From: Fodinicola feengrottensis
GTDB taxonomy: Bacteria; Actinomycetota; Actinomycetes; Mycobacteriales; HKI-0501
Direction of reading: 5' to 3'
Assembly (NCBI RefSeq): GCF_010993775.1
Contig: NZ_WOTO01000001.1
Coordinates: 62,001 to 126,000 of the forward strand
DNA length: 64,000 bases
A model generated the notes under the pieces. The model ran no database searches, was not told where the DNA came from, and worked only from the letters and a program-made list of their open reading frames with translations. The position numbers and the translations under genes are program-made. Below, in pieces: positions 9,386 to 19,159 of this stretch (positions within the stretch are counted from its first letter, which is position 1; each line of letters opens with the position of its first letter).

Positions 9386-10281
9386 CCGTCACTGGCGCGA
9401 CCGGCTTTGTCGGTGGCGCGGTCTGCCAGGCCGCTCGGGCTCGTGGTTGGGAGGTCCACGGCTTCGGCCGCCGCCGCGTCCCGGGCATCGGTCACTGGGA
9501 CGTCGATTGCGGGGTTTTGGCCGCCCCGCCGGAAGTCGACGCCGTCGTACACGCGGCCGCCGCGGTGACCGACTGGGGCTCACCCGCGAGGGTGTGGAAC
9601 ACCAATGTGGACGGCACCCGGAATGTGGCGCTTTCCTTCCGCGGCAAGCGTTTCGTCCATATCTCGACGGCGAGCGTCTATGACCCGGCCGTGCCGACCG
9701 TGGCCGCCGTCGAATCCCGCGCGCCCGTCACTCGATACCTGAACGCCTATGCCGCGTCGAAGGCTTCGGCCGAAGTTCTGCTGTCCCGATGGCCTCACAC
9801 GATCATCCTGCGACCTCACGCCGTCTACGGTCCGGGCGATCCGACTCTGCTGCCACGAGTCCTGGGCGCGATCCGCGGCCCACATCTTTTCGTCGTCGGC
9901 GACGGTTCCGCGTTACATTCCTTGACTTTCCTCGGCAACCTGGTCTCGGCGATCTTGCTCGCGTGCTTGCCGGACGCTCCGGCCGGCACGTACAACATCG
10001 CCGACGCCGAGCCGATCTCGCTGAACTCCGCCTTGGAATCACTGATATCCGAACGCAAACTGCCGGTACGTGTACGCCATCTGCCCATCGACGTGAGCTG
10101 GGCCGCCGCCGGGTTTCTGGAGTCTGCCCACGCTTTTCTTCGCATTGGTCAATCGCCACGGCTCACCCGCTATGCGATCAGCCACCTGGCGTACGAACGG
10201 ACGCTGGACCTGACCGCCGCCCGGCAACGCCTCGGCTACCGTCCCACCCCAACCTCCTTCGCCGGCGCCGCCACCTGGTGA
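9376..10281 (+). CDS. NAD(P)-dependent epimerase/dehydratase-type oxidoreductase
   Basis: Extended short-chain dehydrogenase, 301 aa. The Rossmann motif TGATGFVGGAV is at residues 7-17, the catalytic Ser lies in HISTASVYD near 99, and the Tyr/Lys pair is Y..SK in NAYAASKASAEV near 123-129. A family loop RPHAVYGPGD follows. It resembles 3-beta-hydroxysteroid dehydrogenase/OleD-type reductases more than sugar epimerases, which fits a role in reducing a ketosynthase product. It starts at GTG 9376 inside the P450 end and is the last gene of the three-gene operon. Confidence 0.87.
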   Translation: MRIAVTGATGFVGGAVCQAARARGWEVHGFGRRRVPGIGHWDVDCGVLAAPPEVDAVVHAAAAVTDWGSPARVWNTNVDGTRNVALSFRGKRFVHISTASVYDPAVPTVAAVESRAPVTRYLNAYAASKASAEVLLSRWPHTIILRPHAVYGPGDPTLLPRVLGAIRGPHLFVVGDGSALHSLTFLGNLVSAILLACLPDAPAGTYNIADAEPISLNSALESLISERKLPVRVRHLPIDVSWAAAGFLESAHAFLRIGQSPRLTRYAISHLAYERTLDLTAARQRLGYRPTPTSFAGAATW

Positions 10282-10308
10282 CTCAGCTCGTGAGAGTGGT
10301 GGCAGGAA

Positions 10309-10773
10309 TCAGCCGTTGTCGTCGGAGTAGCCCAGGTGGCAGTTGTGGTTGGCGCTGTACGTACGAAAGCGGGTGACGGTGTCGAGGTAGCTCTTCGGCA
10401 GCTGGAGATTGCTGCCGTTGAGCATCGAGTCGGCCTGCTGGTCGAACTGGGTCGTCAGGATGGTCACGTCGGCCTTCGCGTCGGCCGGCGCGGCGGCCAG
10501 GAACGCCTTGTCGTCCGACTTGGCCTTGGCGACCTGGTCCGGCGTCACCTTCTTGCTGGAGGTGACCGTTTTCGCGAAGCCGTCCTGGTCGTTGAAGGCG
10601 TTGTTCGCCGGGCCACACCACGCCGGCTGAACGATCGCGGCGGGGCCGGCGGCCTTGCCGGGGGCCGCCTTGCCGGGTGCCGCCTGGCCGCAGCCGGTCA
10701 GCACCACGGCCAGTGTGACAACGCCCGCCAGCGGCAGGCTTCGGGCCCACCGGTTCGTACGACTCATCCCCAT
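10309..10773 (-). CDS. Putative secreted lipoprotein of unknown function
   Basis: A 154-aa protein with a lipoprotein signal peptide: charged MGMSRTNRWARS, a hydrophobic core and the lipobox LTGC near residue 28. A low-complexity Ala/Pro/Gly-Lys linker follows (two copies of APGKA), then a helical domain with two Cys (AWCGPANNAF and NHNCHLGY) that could form a disulfide. ATG 10773 follows GGAG at a good distance. It is convergent with the epimerase gene and lies downstream of aceE, separated from it by a strong hairpin. No family is recognised. Confidence 0.75.
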   Translation of the reverse strand: MGMSRTNRWARSLPLAGVVTLAVVLTGCGQAAPGKAAPGKAAGPAAIVQPAWCGPANNAFNDQDGFAKTVTSSKKVTPDQVAKAKSDDKAFLAAAPADAKADVTILTTQFDQQADSMLNGSNLQLPKSYLDTVTRFRTYSANHNCHLGYSDDNG

Positions 10774-10900
10774 GATCGCTCCACTCCCCGCGCGGGGGTC
10801 TGGAAACGCCCCGCTCCGCTGGGACGAGCGTGGCAGCGCATGCCGTACGCGCCAACGCCAATGCGGGCACTCCGAAGGGCACCACCGTGACGCCCGAAAG

Positions 10901-10935
10901 GGACCATTTGCGGCGCCGAACGCCGCAAATGGTCC
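10901..10935 (-). terminator. Hairpin terminator behind aceE
   Basis: A perfect 15-bp stem (arms 10901-10915 and 10921-10935, starting GGACCATTTGC) with a 5-nt loop lies 5 nt after the aceE stop on the minus strand. No U-run follows, as is common for actinobacterial terminators. Confidence 0.8.
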
Positions 10936-10939
10936 GGTG

Positions 10940-13686
10940 CTAGCTTTCGCCGCCGGGGTTTTCGGCTGGGGGAGCGGCCGAAACGTCGTCCAGGCGGTAC
11001 TTCTCCTGGCGGTTTTGAGTACATCCGCCGAAATCGCACCGGAGCGGGTGAGCTGGCGCAGCGTCGCGATGGCGATCGACTCCGCGTCCACGTGGAAGAA
11101 CCGGCGCAACGCCGGACGGGTGTCCGAGCGGCCGAAACCGTCCGTACCCAGGGACACGAAATCGTTCGGCACCCAGCGCGAAATGAGGTCCGGCACGGCC
11201 CGCATGTAGTCGCTGACAGCCACTACCGGCCCGTGCGTCTCGGCCAGCACCTCGGCGATGTACGGGGTGGCCGGCGCCGGATCCGTGGACAGCAGCCCGG
11301 CCTGTTCGGCGGCGACCGCGTCGCGGCGGAGCTCGGTCCACGACGTGACCGACCACAGATCGGCCGCCACGCCCCATTCCTCGGCCAACAGCCGCTGCGC
11401 CTTCACGGCCGCCTGCATCGCCACACCGGACGCGAGGATCTGCGCCGGCGGCGGGGTTGCTCGCGGCCACCTCGGGCGCTTTCGCGTACCGGTAGATGCC
11501 CTTGCGGATGCCCCTCCACATCTACACCTTCGGGCATCGCTGGCTGCAGATACGGCTCGTTGTAGATGGTCAGGTAGTAGAAGATGTCCTCGGGCTTCTC
11601 GCCGTACATCCGCCGGATCGCGTCCTCGACGATCACTGCGACCTCGTAGGACCAGGCCGGGTCGTACGAGACGACCGCCGGGTTGGTCGCGGCCAGCAGC
11701 AGCGAGTGGCCGTCCTCGTGCTGCAGGCCCTCGCCGTTCAGGGTCGTACGCCCAGCGGTCGCGCCGAGCACGAAGCCCCGCGCCATCTGGTCCGCGGCGG
11801 CCCAGAAAGCGTCACCAGTGCGCTGGAAGCCGAACATCGAGTAGAAGATGTAGACCGGGATCATCGGCTCGCCGTGCGTCGCGTACGACGTGCCCACGGC
11901 GGTGAAGGACGCGGTCGAGCCGGCCTCGTTGATGCCCTCGTGCAGGATCTGGCCGGTTTTGGACTCCTTGTATGCCAGCATCAGCTCGCGGTCGACCGAG
12001 ATGTAGCCCTGGCCGTGCGGCGAATAGATCTTGGCGGTCGGGAACAGCGAGTCCATCCCGAACGTACGCGCCTCGTCCGGGATGATCGGCACAAACCGGG
12101 CGCCGATCTCCTTGTCCCGCATCAGGTCCTTCAGCAGCCGTACGAACGCCATCGTGGTGGCGACCTTCTGCTTGCCGGAGCCCTTCTGCAGCACCTTGTA
12201 CGTGTCCGGACCAGGCAGGATGAGCGACCGCGACTTGGTACGCCGCTCCGGCAGGAAACCGCCGAGAGCCTTGCGGCGCTCCATCATGTACTCGTACTCG
12301 TCGGAGTCCTTGCCGGGGTGGAAATACGGCGGCAGGTATTTGTCGAGTGCGGAGTCCGGGATCTCCATGTAGAGCCGGTCGCGGAACGACTTCAGGTCGT
12401 CGACGGTCAGCTTCTTCATCTGGTGGGTCGCGTTGCGGCCCTCGAAGTGGCTGCCCAGCGTCCAGCCCTTGATCGTCTTGGCGAGGATCACGGTCGGCTG
12501 GCCGGTGTGCTCGGTGGCCGCCTTGTACGCCGCGTACAGCTTGCGGTAGTCGTGGCCGCCGCGCTTGAGGTTCCAGATGTCGTCGTCGGACATCGGCTCG
12601 ACCATCTTGCGGGTCCGCGGGTCCTGACCGAAGAAGTGCTCGCGTACGAACGCGCCGTTTTCGGCCTTGTAGGTCTGGTAGCTGCCGTCCGGCGTGGTGT
12701 TCATGATGTTGACCAGCGCGCCGTCACGGTCGGCGGCCAGCAGCGGGTCCCATTCGCGGCCCCAGATCACCTTGATGACGTTCCAGCCGGCGCCGCGGAA
12801 GAACGACTCGAGCTCCTGGATGATCTTGCCGTTGCCGCGTACCGGCCCGTCCAGGCGCTGCAGGTTGCAGTTGATCACGAACGTGAGGTTGTCGAGCTCC
12901 TCGCGGGCGGCCAGGCCGATCTCGCCGAGTGACTCCGGCTCGTCCATCTCGCCGTCGCCGAGGAACGCCCAGACATGCTGCTGGCTGGTGTCCTTGATGC
13001 CGCGGTTGCAGGTAGCGGTTGAATCGTGCCTGGTAGATGGCGTTGATCGGGCCGAGGCCCATCGACACCGTCGGGAACTCCCAGAAGTCCGGCATCAACC
13101 GCGGGTGCGGGTACGACGGGAGGCCGCCGTCGGCGTGGCTGAGCTCCTGGCGGAAGCCGTCGAGCTGATGCTCGGTCAGCCGGCCCTCCAGGTACGCGCG
13201 CGCGTACATGCCCGGGGAGGCGTGGCCCTGGAAGTAGATCTGGTCGCCGCCACCCTCGTGGTTCTTGCCGCGGAAGAAGTGGTTGAAGCCGACCTCGTAC
13301 AGGCTTGCGGACGACGCGTAAGTCGAGATGTGCCCGCCGACCTCGATGCCCGGCCGCTGCGCGCGGTGCACGAGCATGGCGGCGTTCCATCGCGCGTATG
13401 CCCGGATCCGCCGCTCGACGAACTCGTCACCGGGGAACCACGGTTCCTTTGCCGGCGGGATCGTGTTGATGTAGTCCGTGTTGCGCAGCAGCGGCACGCC
13501 GATCTGGCGTTCGCGCGTACGCTCCATCAGCCGCAGCATCAGGTAGCGAGCCCGGGTCTTGCCGACGTTGTCGATGACCGCGTCGAGGGACTCGATCCAC
13601 TCGGCGGTCTCCTCCGGGTCGATGTCGGGCAGCTGGCTGGGAAGGCCCCCGATGATGACTGGTGGGCGCTCGGGTACGGACGTCAA
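10940..13686 (-). CDS. aceE: Pyruvate dehydrogenase E1 component, homodimeric type (several frame breaks)
   Basis: Thiamine-diphosphate-dependent E1 that decarboxylates pyruvate and feeds acetyl groups to the E2 lipoyl domains; about 915 aa, normal for AceE. Recognisable parts are the N-terminus ([15 protein letters not shown]), [16 protein letters not shown], the cofactor motif [13 protein letters not shown], and near the end [13 protein letters not shown] followed by LRRFFHVD. The reading frame shifts near 13005, 11515, 11460 and 11005, yet every piece continues the same protein. Because the enzyme is central to metabolism, sequencing indels are likelier than decay. The start is TTG 13686, upstream of a weak AAGGAC. 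A hairpin terminator follows the stop. Confidence 0.95.
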
Positions 13687-13850
13687 GGCTCTAGTCCTTC
13701 TCGCGTTGGTGGTCGCGTCACTGCTGGTGCGGGCCCTGCTCGCCCGCGGGTCACGCGGGAAGTGGACACCATGGGTCCATCTTAGGGTCGCCGGTGGATT
13801 CGTAGTCGTGTCAGCCGGCCCGGTGAGCGTCCGTGGTGCACATTGGTGGG

Positions 13851-14255
13851 ATGGAAAGCACCCTCATATCGGTACGGACCGGACCGCGGCCGGCCGTCGT
13901 GGACCTGACGACCCGGTGTGGACGGTTCGTGGAAGACCGCGGCGACGGGTTGCTGCACGTCTTCGTACCGCACGCGACCGCCGGGGTGGCCGTCCTGGAG
14001 ACCGGGGCTGGCAGCGACAACGACCTGCTCACAGCCTTGGACGCGCTGTTGCCGACCGATGACCGCTGGCAACACCGGCACGGCTCGTACGGGCACGGCC
14101 GGGACCACGTGGTGCCCGCGTTCGTCGCTCCGTACACGGTGATACCGGTCCTCGATGGACAGCTCGCCCTCGGGACCTGGCAGAGTGTCTGCCTGGTGGA
14201 CACTAACAGCGACAATCAAGACAGATCGGTCCGATTGTCGTTTCTGGCCGGCTGA
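13851..14255 (+). CDS. YjbQ / UPF0047 family protein
   Basis: A small soluble protein of 134 aa, the usual size. Family signatures are present: [14 protein letters not shown] with the conserved His and Thr, then [13 protein letters not shown], and [13 protein letters not shown] near the C-terminus. YjbQ homologues show weak thiamine-phosphate synthase activity, but the physiological role is unclear. ATG 13851 was preferred over an upstream GTG because it begins the conserved fold. It is divergent from aceE. Confidence 0.9.
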   Translation: MESTLISVRTGPRPAVVDLTTRCGRFVEDRGDGLLHVFVPHATAGVAVLETGAGSDNDLLTALDALLPTDDRWQHRHGSYGHGRDHVVPAFVAPYTVIPVLDGQLALGTWQSVCLVDTNSDNQDRSVRLSFLAG

Positions 14256-14409
14256 GCGGGCAAGTGGCGCTACTTTGTGTCGCACGACTTGGTATCGAAC
14301 GACACCGGGTTGGGTAGCCGTACCACTTGCGCAGGTGGGCCGGAGTGTGTGGACTACCGGACAAGCGTCGTGGGTGGACGGCACTGGCGAACAGGAGATT
14401 GGGGGGGGA

Positions 14410-14850
14410 ATGGTGGGCGGTACCGCGCCTCAGACCGAGGGCACGCAGAGCCCGGCTGAACGACTGGGAGTGCAGCCGGACGCCATCGTGTTGGAGATCG
14501 GCTACGACTCCGACAGCGATGACGAGTTGCGTAAGGCGATTGTCGAACGGTCGGGCAATGAGCTGATCGGCAGCGACACGAACGAGGTCGTGGACGTCGC
14601 GCTGCTCTGGTGGCGGGACGGAGACGGCGACCTGTTCGATGCGCTGGTCGACGCGCGCGAGCCACTGGCCGACGACGGGGTGATCTGGGTGTTGACCCCC
14701 AAGTCCGGCCGGGACGGGCACGTGCCGCCGAGCGACATCAGCGAGGCCGCGCCGGCCGCCGGTCTGCAGCAGACGACGAACCTGAACGCTGCCAAGGACT
14801 GGACCGGCAGTCGGCTGGTGACGCCGCGTTCACCGCGGCAGAAACGCTGA
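14410..14850 (+). CDS. DUF3052 family protein
   Basis: A 146-aa actinobacterial protein with the DUF3052 core: ERLGVQPDAIVLEIGYD, then VVDVALLWWRDGDGDL and DDGVIWVLTPKSGRDGHV, ending with TNLNAAKDWTGSRLV. The family is conserved in actinomycetes; its biochemical function is not settled. The ATG follows AGGAG and a long G-run. It is followed 47 nt later by the peroxiredoxin gene, a frequent pairing in this phylum. Confidence 0.88.
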   Translation: MVGGTAPQTEGTQSPAERLGVQPDAIVLEIGYDSDSDDELRKAIVERSGNELIGSDTNEVVDVALLWWRDGDGDLFDALVDAREPLADDGVIWVLTPKSGRDGHVPPSDISEAAPAAGLQQTTNLNAAKDWTGSRLVTPRSPRQKR

Positions 14851-14897
14851 CGTAGCGTCCTCTCCGAGCGGTTGACATCCATTCGGAGGAGATAGCC

Positions 14898-15366
14898 ATG
14901 GCGGTTGAGGTCGGCCAGCACGCGCCCGAGTTCACGCTGAAGAACCAGAACAACCAGCAGGTCGTGTTGTCGTCGTTCTTCGGCGATGACGGCAAGAACG
15001 TATGCTGGTGTGTTCTTCCCGCTCGCCTTCAGCGGCATCTGCACCAACGAGCTGTGCCAGGTGCGCGACGACCTGTCCACGTACCAGAACGACGCCGTCC
15101 AGGTGATTGGCGTCAGCGTCGATCAGACGTACGCGATGAAGACCTGGGCGGACAAGGAAGGCTACGACTTCCCGCTGCTGTCCGACTTCTGGCCGCACGG
15201 CGCAGTCGCGCAGAAGTACGGCGTGTTCAACGAGGTCGCCGGCATCGCCAACCGCGGCACCTTCCTGATCGACAAGGCCGGCGTCGTCCAGTTCGCCGAG
15301 GTCAACGAGCCCGGCCAGGCCCGCGACCAGTCCGCCTGGAAAGCCGCCCTCGCGAAGCTCTCCTAA
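14898..15366 (+). CDS. ahpE: AhpE-type peroxiredoxin (one frame break)
   Basis: Thiol peroxidase of about 155 aa that reduces peroxides. It starts EVGQHAPEFTLKNQN; after a break near 15002 it continues with FFPLAFSGICTNELCQVRDD, which holds the peroxidatic Cys, and with GVSVDQTYAMKTWADKE. The end NRGTFLIDKAGVVQF matches the family. A strong GGAGGA ribosome site precedes the ATG. The second Cys seven... residues are not resolved as resolving Cys; AhpE enzymes are usually 1-Cys. The 300-nt stretch downstream contains a large palindrome and then tRNA-Val. Confidence 0.9.
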
Positions 15367-15473
15367 GGGGAACCCTTTCGTGCGTTGAGCATGGATCCAG
15401 CAATCTTGGTGCGGGTCAAGATCAAGACCTCTCCTCAGACGGCTCCCTGTCGCCGGTACGCGCGGAAGAAGTT

Positions 15474-15558
15474 GTTGATCTTGGTTGGTTGGTCTACCCA
15501 AACACGACATTTTTCGGACCGATGTCCGCTTTGGGTAGACCAACCAACCAAGATCAAC
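15474..15558. repeat. Long palindrome with two perfect 29-bp arms
   Basis: Arms 15474-15502 and 15530-15558 (left arm begins GTTGATCTTGGTTGGTTGG) are exact reverse complements, separated by 27 nt. The spacer holds five more pairing bases (GACAT/ATGTC). It could act as a bidirectional terminator after ahpE, but the arms are AT-richer than the surroundings and it has no U-run; a miniature inverted-repeat element is the alternative. Confidence 0.9.
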
Positions 15559-15671
15559 ATCAAATATTACGCGATTTGGTGACGGGGAGTGTTGAGCCTA
15601 GGAAAGGTCCCATGTGGACCTCGGCGGGGCGTGGCACTGAGGGCGTTCGGTAAGGTGACGAAGCCAAGTTC

Positions 15672-15743
15672 GGGCGCATAGCTCAGCGGAAGAGCACTCG
15701 CCTTACAAGCGAGGGGTCGCAGGTTCGAACCCTGCTGCGCCCA
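15672..15743 (+). tRNA. tRNA-Val (anticodon TAC)
   Basis: A complete cloverleaf of 72 nt: acceptor GGGCGCA pairs with TGCGCCC, the D arm is GCTC-AGCGGAA-GAGC, the anticodon stem CTCGC/GCGAG encloses CTTACAA, and the T arm is GCAGG-TTCGAAC-CCTGC. The anticodon is TAC (valine). CCA is not encoded. The last 26 nt and two flanking bases recur exactly at 21557-21584. Confidence 0.97.
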
Positions 15744-15867
15744 CCCAGGTCAGAGCACCCGATTGATAGTCGCACTGCTTTATCGGCGGCAGCTAAGACC
15801 GTTGCTTGCCCAACCAGTGCCATCGCCTCATACACAACCTCCCCAGCAGCCTTGGCCGGATCGACCT

Positions 15868-16215
15868 CTAGGGCCATGTACGCAGCCTTGTATCCACGTG
15901 CATAACTGGTGGGAGGTCGAAGGTTTCTGCGCGGAAAGTCGAGTCGTCGCCTAGGTGGAAGAACAGCTGGCCCTCGATCGTCTTGTCATCGATGAGTACT
16001 GCCCAGCCGCGACCGGAGACCTGGTCACCCTCGTCAGCGCCTTGCCAGGTGAACTCGACACCGACCCAGCCGTTCCTCTCGGCTGGCCGGCAGTCCAGCC
16101 AGCCACTGACGGCGATGAACCCAAACTGGCCGCTGCCGTCCCTGGCGAACTCGATGAAACCTGGTTCGACCAGGTCGATGGCGTCGATGTGGCCCGAGCG
16201 TCGATCTCCGTGCAG
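15868..16215 (-). CDS. Small conserved-looking protein without a visible ATG/GTG start
   Basis: An open minus-strand frame between stops at 16225 and 15868 translates to a very protein-like sequence of about 115 aa: HIDAIDLVEPGFIEFARDG, FIAVSGWLDCRP, VGVEFTWQGADEGD, SGRGWAVLIDDKTIEGQLFF and HLGDDSTFRAE. It has the balanced composition of a real protein, while the overlapping frames do not. I recall similar short uncharacterised proteins in bacteria but cannot name a family. No ATG, GTG or TTG lies in the open part, so the N-terminus is probably displaced by an indel upstream of 16215, or CTG 16215 is used. The opposite-strand open frame at 15955-16221 is taken as a shadow. Confidence 0.65.
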   Translation of the reverse strand: MHGDRRSGHIDAIDLVEPGFIEFARDGSGQFGFIAVSGWLDCRPAERNGWVGVEFTWQGADEGDQVSGRGWAVLIDDKTIEGQLFFHLGDDSTFRAETFDLPPVMHVDTRLRTWP

Positions 16216-16423
16216 TTCTGATCTCTAGGCGACGCCGTTGTGCAGTCGCCGGCAGGTCCACGCCCGGCGGTTGGCGGCACTCCACAACATGCTGGTGATA
16301 CGCATCGTCGCCGGATCGACGGTTCGCAGTGCTTCAAAGAAGCCAGTTTCAGATGAGTTCAACTCGTTGGGTTCATGCCGAAGTTGTAGCCGGGCGTCGG
16401 CGGACCCCGTTAGGGTGCCGGGC

Positions 16424-17001
16424 GTGATCGATGGCAGAACGACCCGTCCCGTGCGTCTCCTGCTGGCCGTCACCGCGCTGGTGATTCTGGTGTGCGCCGC
16501 GACGGTCCTCCTGCTGCGCATCCAGGTGTACGCGCGGTGCCGACCGACTCGATGGTGCCGACCTTGCGGCCGGGTGACCGGTTGCTGGCGGACACGGGAT
16601 GGCCGGGGCGTTCCACGGCCAGCCGGGGTGATGTGGTGGTCCTGGCCAATCCGGTGTGGTCGAACGGGCCGAGCGACGGATTCCTCGTCAAGAGGGTGAT
16701 AGGCACTGCCGGTGATGTTGTGTTGTGCTGCGACAACCGGGGGCGGGTGGTGGTGAACGGCGTTCCACTGGTCGAGCCGTACGTGGCGCCCGGTGATGAC
16801 CCGTCGGATGTGCCGTTTTCCGTTCGCGTGCCGCCTGGGGCCCTGTTCGTTCTCGGGGACCACCGGTCCGTATCAGCGGATTCGCGCGCGCACATGGGCG
16901 AGCCGGGCGGTGGCACGGTGCCGGCGCGACAGGTACGCGGGATCGTGGTGGGGGTGGTCTACCCGCGGCTGGGCGGCGTCAGCGGTGCCTCGTCAGGGTG
17001 A
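16424..17001 (+). CDS. lepB: Signal peptidase I (one frame break)
   Basis: Membrane-bound serine protease of family S26, about 192 aa, that removes signal peptides on the outer face of the membrane. An N-terminal anchor (VRLLLAVTALVILVCAATV) is followed, after a frame break near 16535, by AVPTDSMVPTLRPGDRLL with the nucleophile Ser. The general-base Lys is in GFLVKRVIGTAGD, and the structural box GDHRSVSADSR is present. Start GTG 16424. It is short, like other actinobacterial paralogues, of which several usually occur per genome. The 3' end overlaps the convergent DUF6114 gene slightly. Confidence 0.9.
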
Positions 17002-18259
17002 CGGAGCCGGACTGGTGATGTCGATTCGCCAGCCGGTGAGACGGATTGGCCCGCCGACGATCAGTGGCTGGTCGTAGGTCAGGTCGGTGGCCGACAGGAG
17101 CGGCACTGGTACGCCGGTCGGCAGCGACACCGGAAGCAGTGCGGGGGTCAGGGTCAGGGGCAGCAGCCCGAGGCTGGTGCCGGGCACGGCGATCCGCGCG
17201 GTGAACGTCGTCGTGTAGAGGTCGATGTTGGACAGGTCCAGCCGAGTAGCCAGCCTGATCACCCCGCCCGGACTGTCCAGCCGGTAGTTCGTCAGGCTGG
17301 CCGCGCCGATCCGCAGATGCAGGACTGCCAGCGGCCCGTTGATCGTTGGCACCGTCGTACGCCCGAAGATGGTCACGTTTGTCGCCGACATCGTGGCCGA
17401 GGTCACCCGGGTACGGCCGGTCGCCACGACTAGCTGCCCGGGTGGCGCCGAGGCGTCGAGCGGCGTCGTACGGGATGAGGGTGGGGTCCCGGCCGGCCGC
17501 GAACCCCCAGGAACGGCCGGTGGAACCGGCGGCAGGACGGGCAAGGTCACGCCTGGCGGCTGGACCGGCGGACCGGCCGGCGGTAGGACGACCGGCGGTA
17601 GGACGGGCGAGGTCGCGCCTCCCGGCGGCGGCAGGTCGAGCGGCGGGCGGGCCCAGTTGCTGGCAGTCCTGGCTCGCCGACGGCAGGACGCCGGGCAGCA
17701 GTGACCCCAGCAGACCGGGGGCCGCGGTCGCCGACGGGCACGGCGCCAGCGGCTGGGGGACGGTGCCCGTGGGCGTGACGATGACGAGCAATACCAACGA
17801 AAGAATCGCTGGGTGACCTTCGGTCGTACGTCCGTCGTGCGCTTCGCCGTCGGCTGGAGTGGTGGGTTTGCGGGCACGGTACGGCCGCCAACCGAACGCC
17901 ATGCTCGACCCGATCAGCCCGAGCATCATCCCGACGATAAAGCCCCCCAGGTTCGAGAGCACCAGCGAGGCGAGCGAGCAGAGCATGGTGACGATCGAGA
18001 TGAACATTCGTTGCTGGGGCGCGAACCAGAAGAACAATCCGGCGGTGATCAGAATGAGGCCGATCGTGAGCCCGGCGACCGCCGCGGTACCGATGCTGAT
18101 CATCGTGGCCAACGGCGCCAGCGGATAGAAGACGATCTCGACGCCGGCCGCGATGACGAGAACGCCGGCCCAGAACGGCCGGCTGCGCCGCCAGCTCCGG
18201 AACGGGCGCCGGGCAGCGGCCGCCGGCAGGACGCGGTCCAGCCAGCCGGTCAGTAGCAC
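16993..18259 (-). CDS. DUF6114-like membrane protein with long Pro-rich linker (one frame break)
   Basis: About 422 aa. The first 130 residues hold four membrane helices (FWAGVLVIAAGVEIVFYPLA; ISIGTAAVAGLTIGLIL; then SIVTMLCSLASLVLSNLGGF), matching DUF6114. A Pro/Ala/Gly-rich linker with many LPP units follows, then a beta-rich C-terminal domain (ATMSATNVTIFGRTTVP; LDLSNIDLYTTTFTARI) that resembles the extracellular domain of the neighbouring DUF6230 protein. The frame shifts near 17650 in the linker. It overlaps the DUF6230 gene by 10 bp, and the pair is typical of actinomycetes; the function is unknown, with a surface or cell-envelope role likely. Confidence 0.8.
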
Positions 18260-18867
18260 TGGTGGTCGCCGGGCAGGACCTTGATCGACAGTCCGGTGAG
18301 CCGCAGCGTCGACGCGTTGACCGTCGCGGCCGACAGGTGGACGTTTGTCGCCCGTAGCCCGGAAGCCTGCAGGCCGAACACACCGGGCGGACCTTTCAGA
18401 AGGTTGTTCTGGTCCAGGGTGGAGGCGTCCCGGCCGAGTTGGGCGTTGGTCAGGGTGCCGTCGGGGGTGATGAGTTCGCTCGCGTTGGCAACCATGCCGT
18501 CGATGGCCACCGGCTCCTGCTGGCCGGAATGGACCTGGATCGACATCGCGCCGACGAGCGGCACTTTTTGCAACGAGGAAAGGCAGAGGTCCTTGCCTTT
18601 GGCATTCTTCAGAGCCAACAGCACCGCCGGTCGAGAGCCCGAGCCGCTTGGCACGGAGCTGGCGTATCCGGTGATGTCTCCGCCGTCGAGGCTGGAGAAG
18701 CTCGCCTTCATGTCCGAGTTCGCGGCGCCGAACGAAGCGGCCACGGCACCCTGGGCGAGCGCCACGACGATCGCGCCAACGGCGAACAGTGACGGGACCA
18801 GCATCAGCGCGGTGCGGCCCCAGCTGGTTCCGCCTTCTAAGGCGGCCTCCGACGATGTCCGGTCCAT
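18250..18867 (-). CDS. DUF6230 family secreted/membrane-anchored protein
   Basis: A 205-aa protein with a cytoplasmic tail, one membrane helix (ALMLVPSLFAVGAIVVALA, residues 21-39) and an extracellular beta-rich domain with two Cys (KGKDLCLSSLQKV and the C-terminal DHQCY). Phrases such as ITGYASSVPSGSG and ASGLRATNVHLSAATVNAS are typical of DUF6230. It is the first gene of a two-gene operon with DUF6114. The ATG is preceded by AAAGGGG. The family has no assigned role. Confidence 0.85.
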   Translation of the reverse strand: MDRTSSEAALEGGTSWGRTALMLVPSLFAVGAIVVALAQGAVAASFGAANSDMKASFSSLDGGDITGYASSVPSGSGSRPAVLLALKNAKGKDLCLSSLQKVPLVGAMSIQVHSGQQEPVAIDGMVANASELITPDGTLTNAQLGRDASTLDQNNLLKGPPGVFGLQASGLRATNVHLSAATVNASTLRLTGLSIKVLPGDHQCY

Positions 18868-19159
18868 GGCGTGTGCCCCTTTCGCGACCAGCCGCGTCCT
18901 GGTCAGCCGACGATCGCCGGCGCGCCCTGGACCGAAACCGCCCGCCTAGTGACTCGGGTCACAACCGGCTGCGGATGGCGGTCATCATCGCACCGGATTC
19001 CGGCCGTTTGCAAGACTTCTCTTTGTGGATAACAACTTGTTTGTACGTTCTTGTCGCGATTTTCGCGGTAAGTCGCCTTACCAAAGGCTTGATCTGTGAC
19101 GCCGGCCACACGTACTGTCCGGATCACCGATCGGCACGTCCGGCGAAGGGGTGGCGGAA

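Noticed and set aside
11403..12932. Plus-strand 478-codon frame opposite aceE
   Set aside because: Composition is that of a complement of a real gene (Val/Arg/Leu-rich without motifs), and the minus strand encodes AceE.
10940..13686. aceE as a pseudogene
   Set aside because: Four frame breaks would normally suggest decay, but motifs on all segments are intact and the same break pattern affects most genes in the window, so sequence error is the simpler view.
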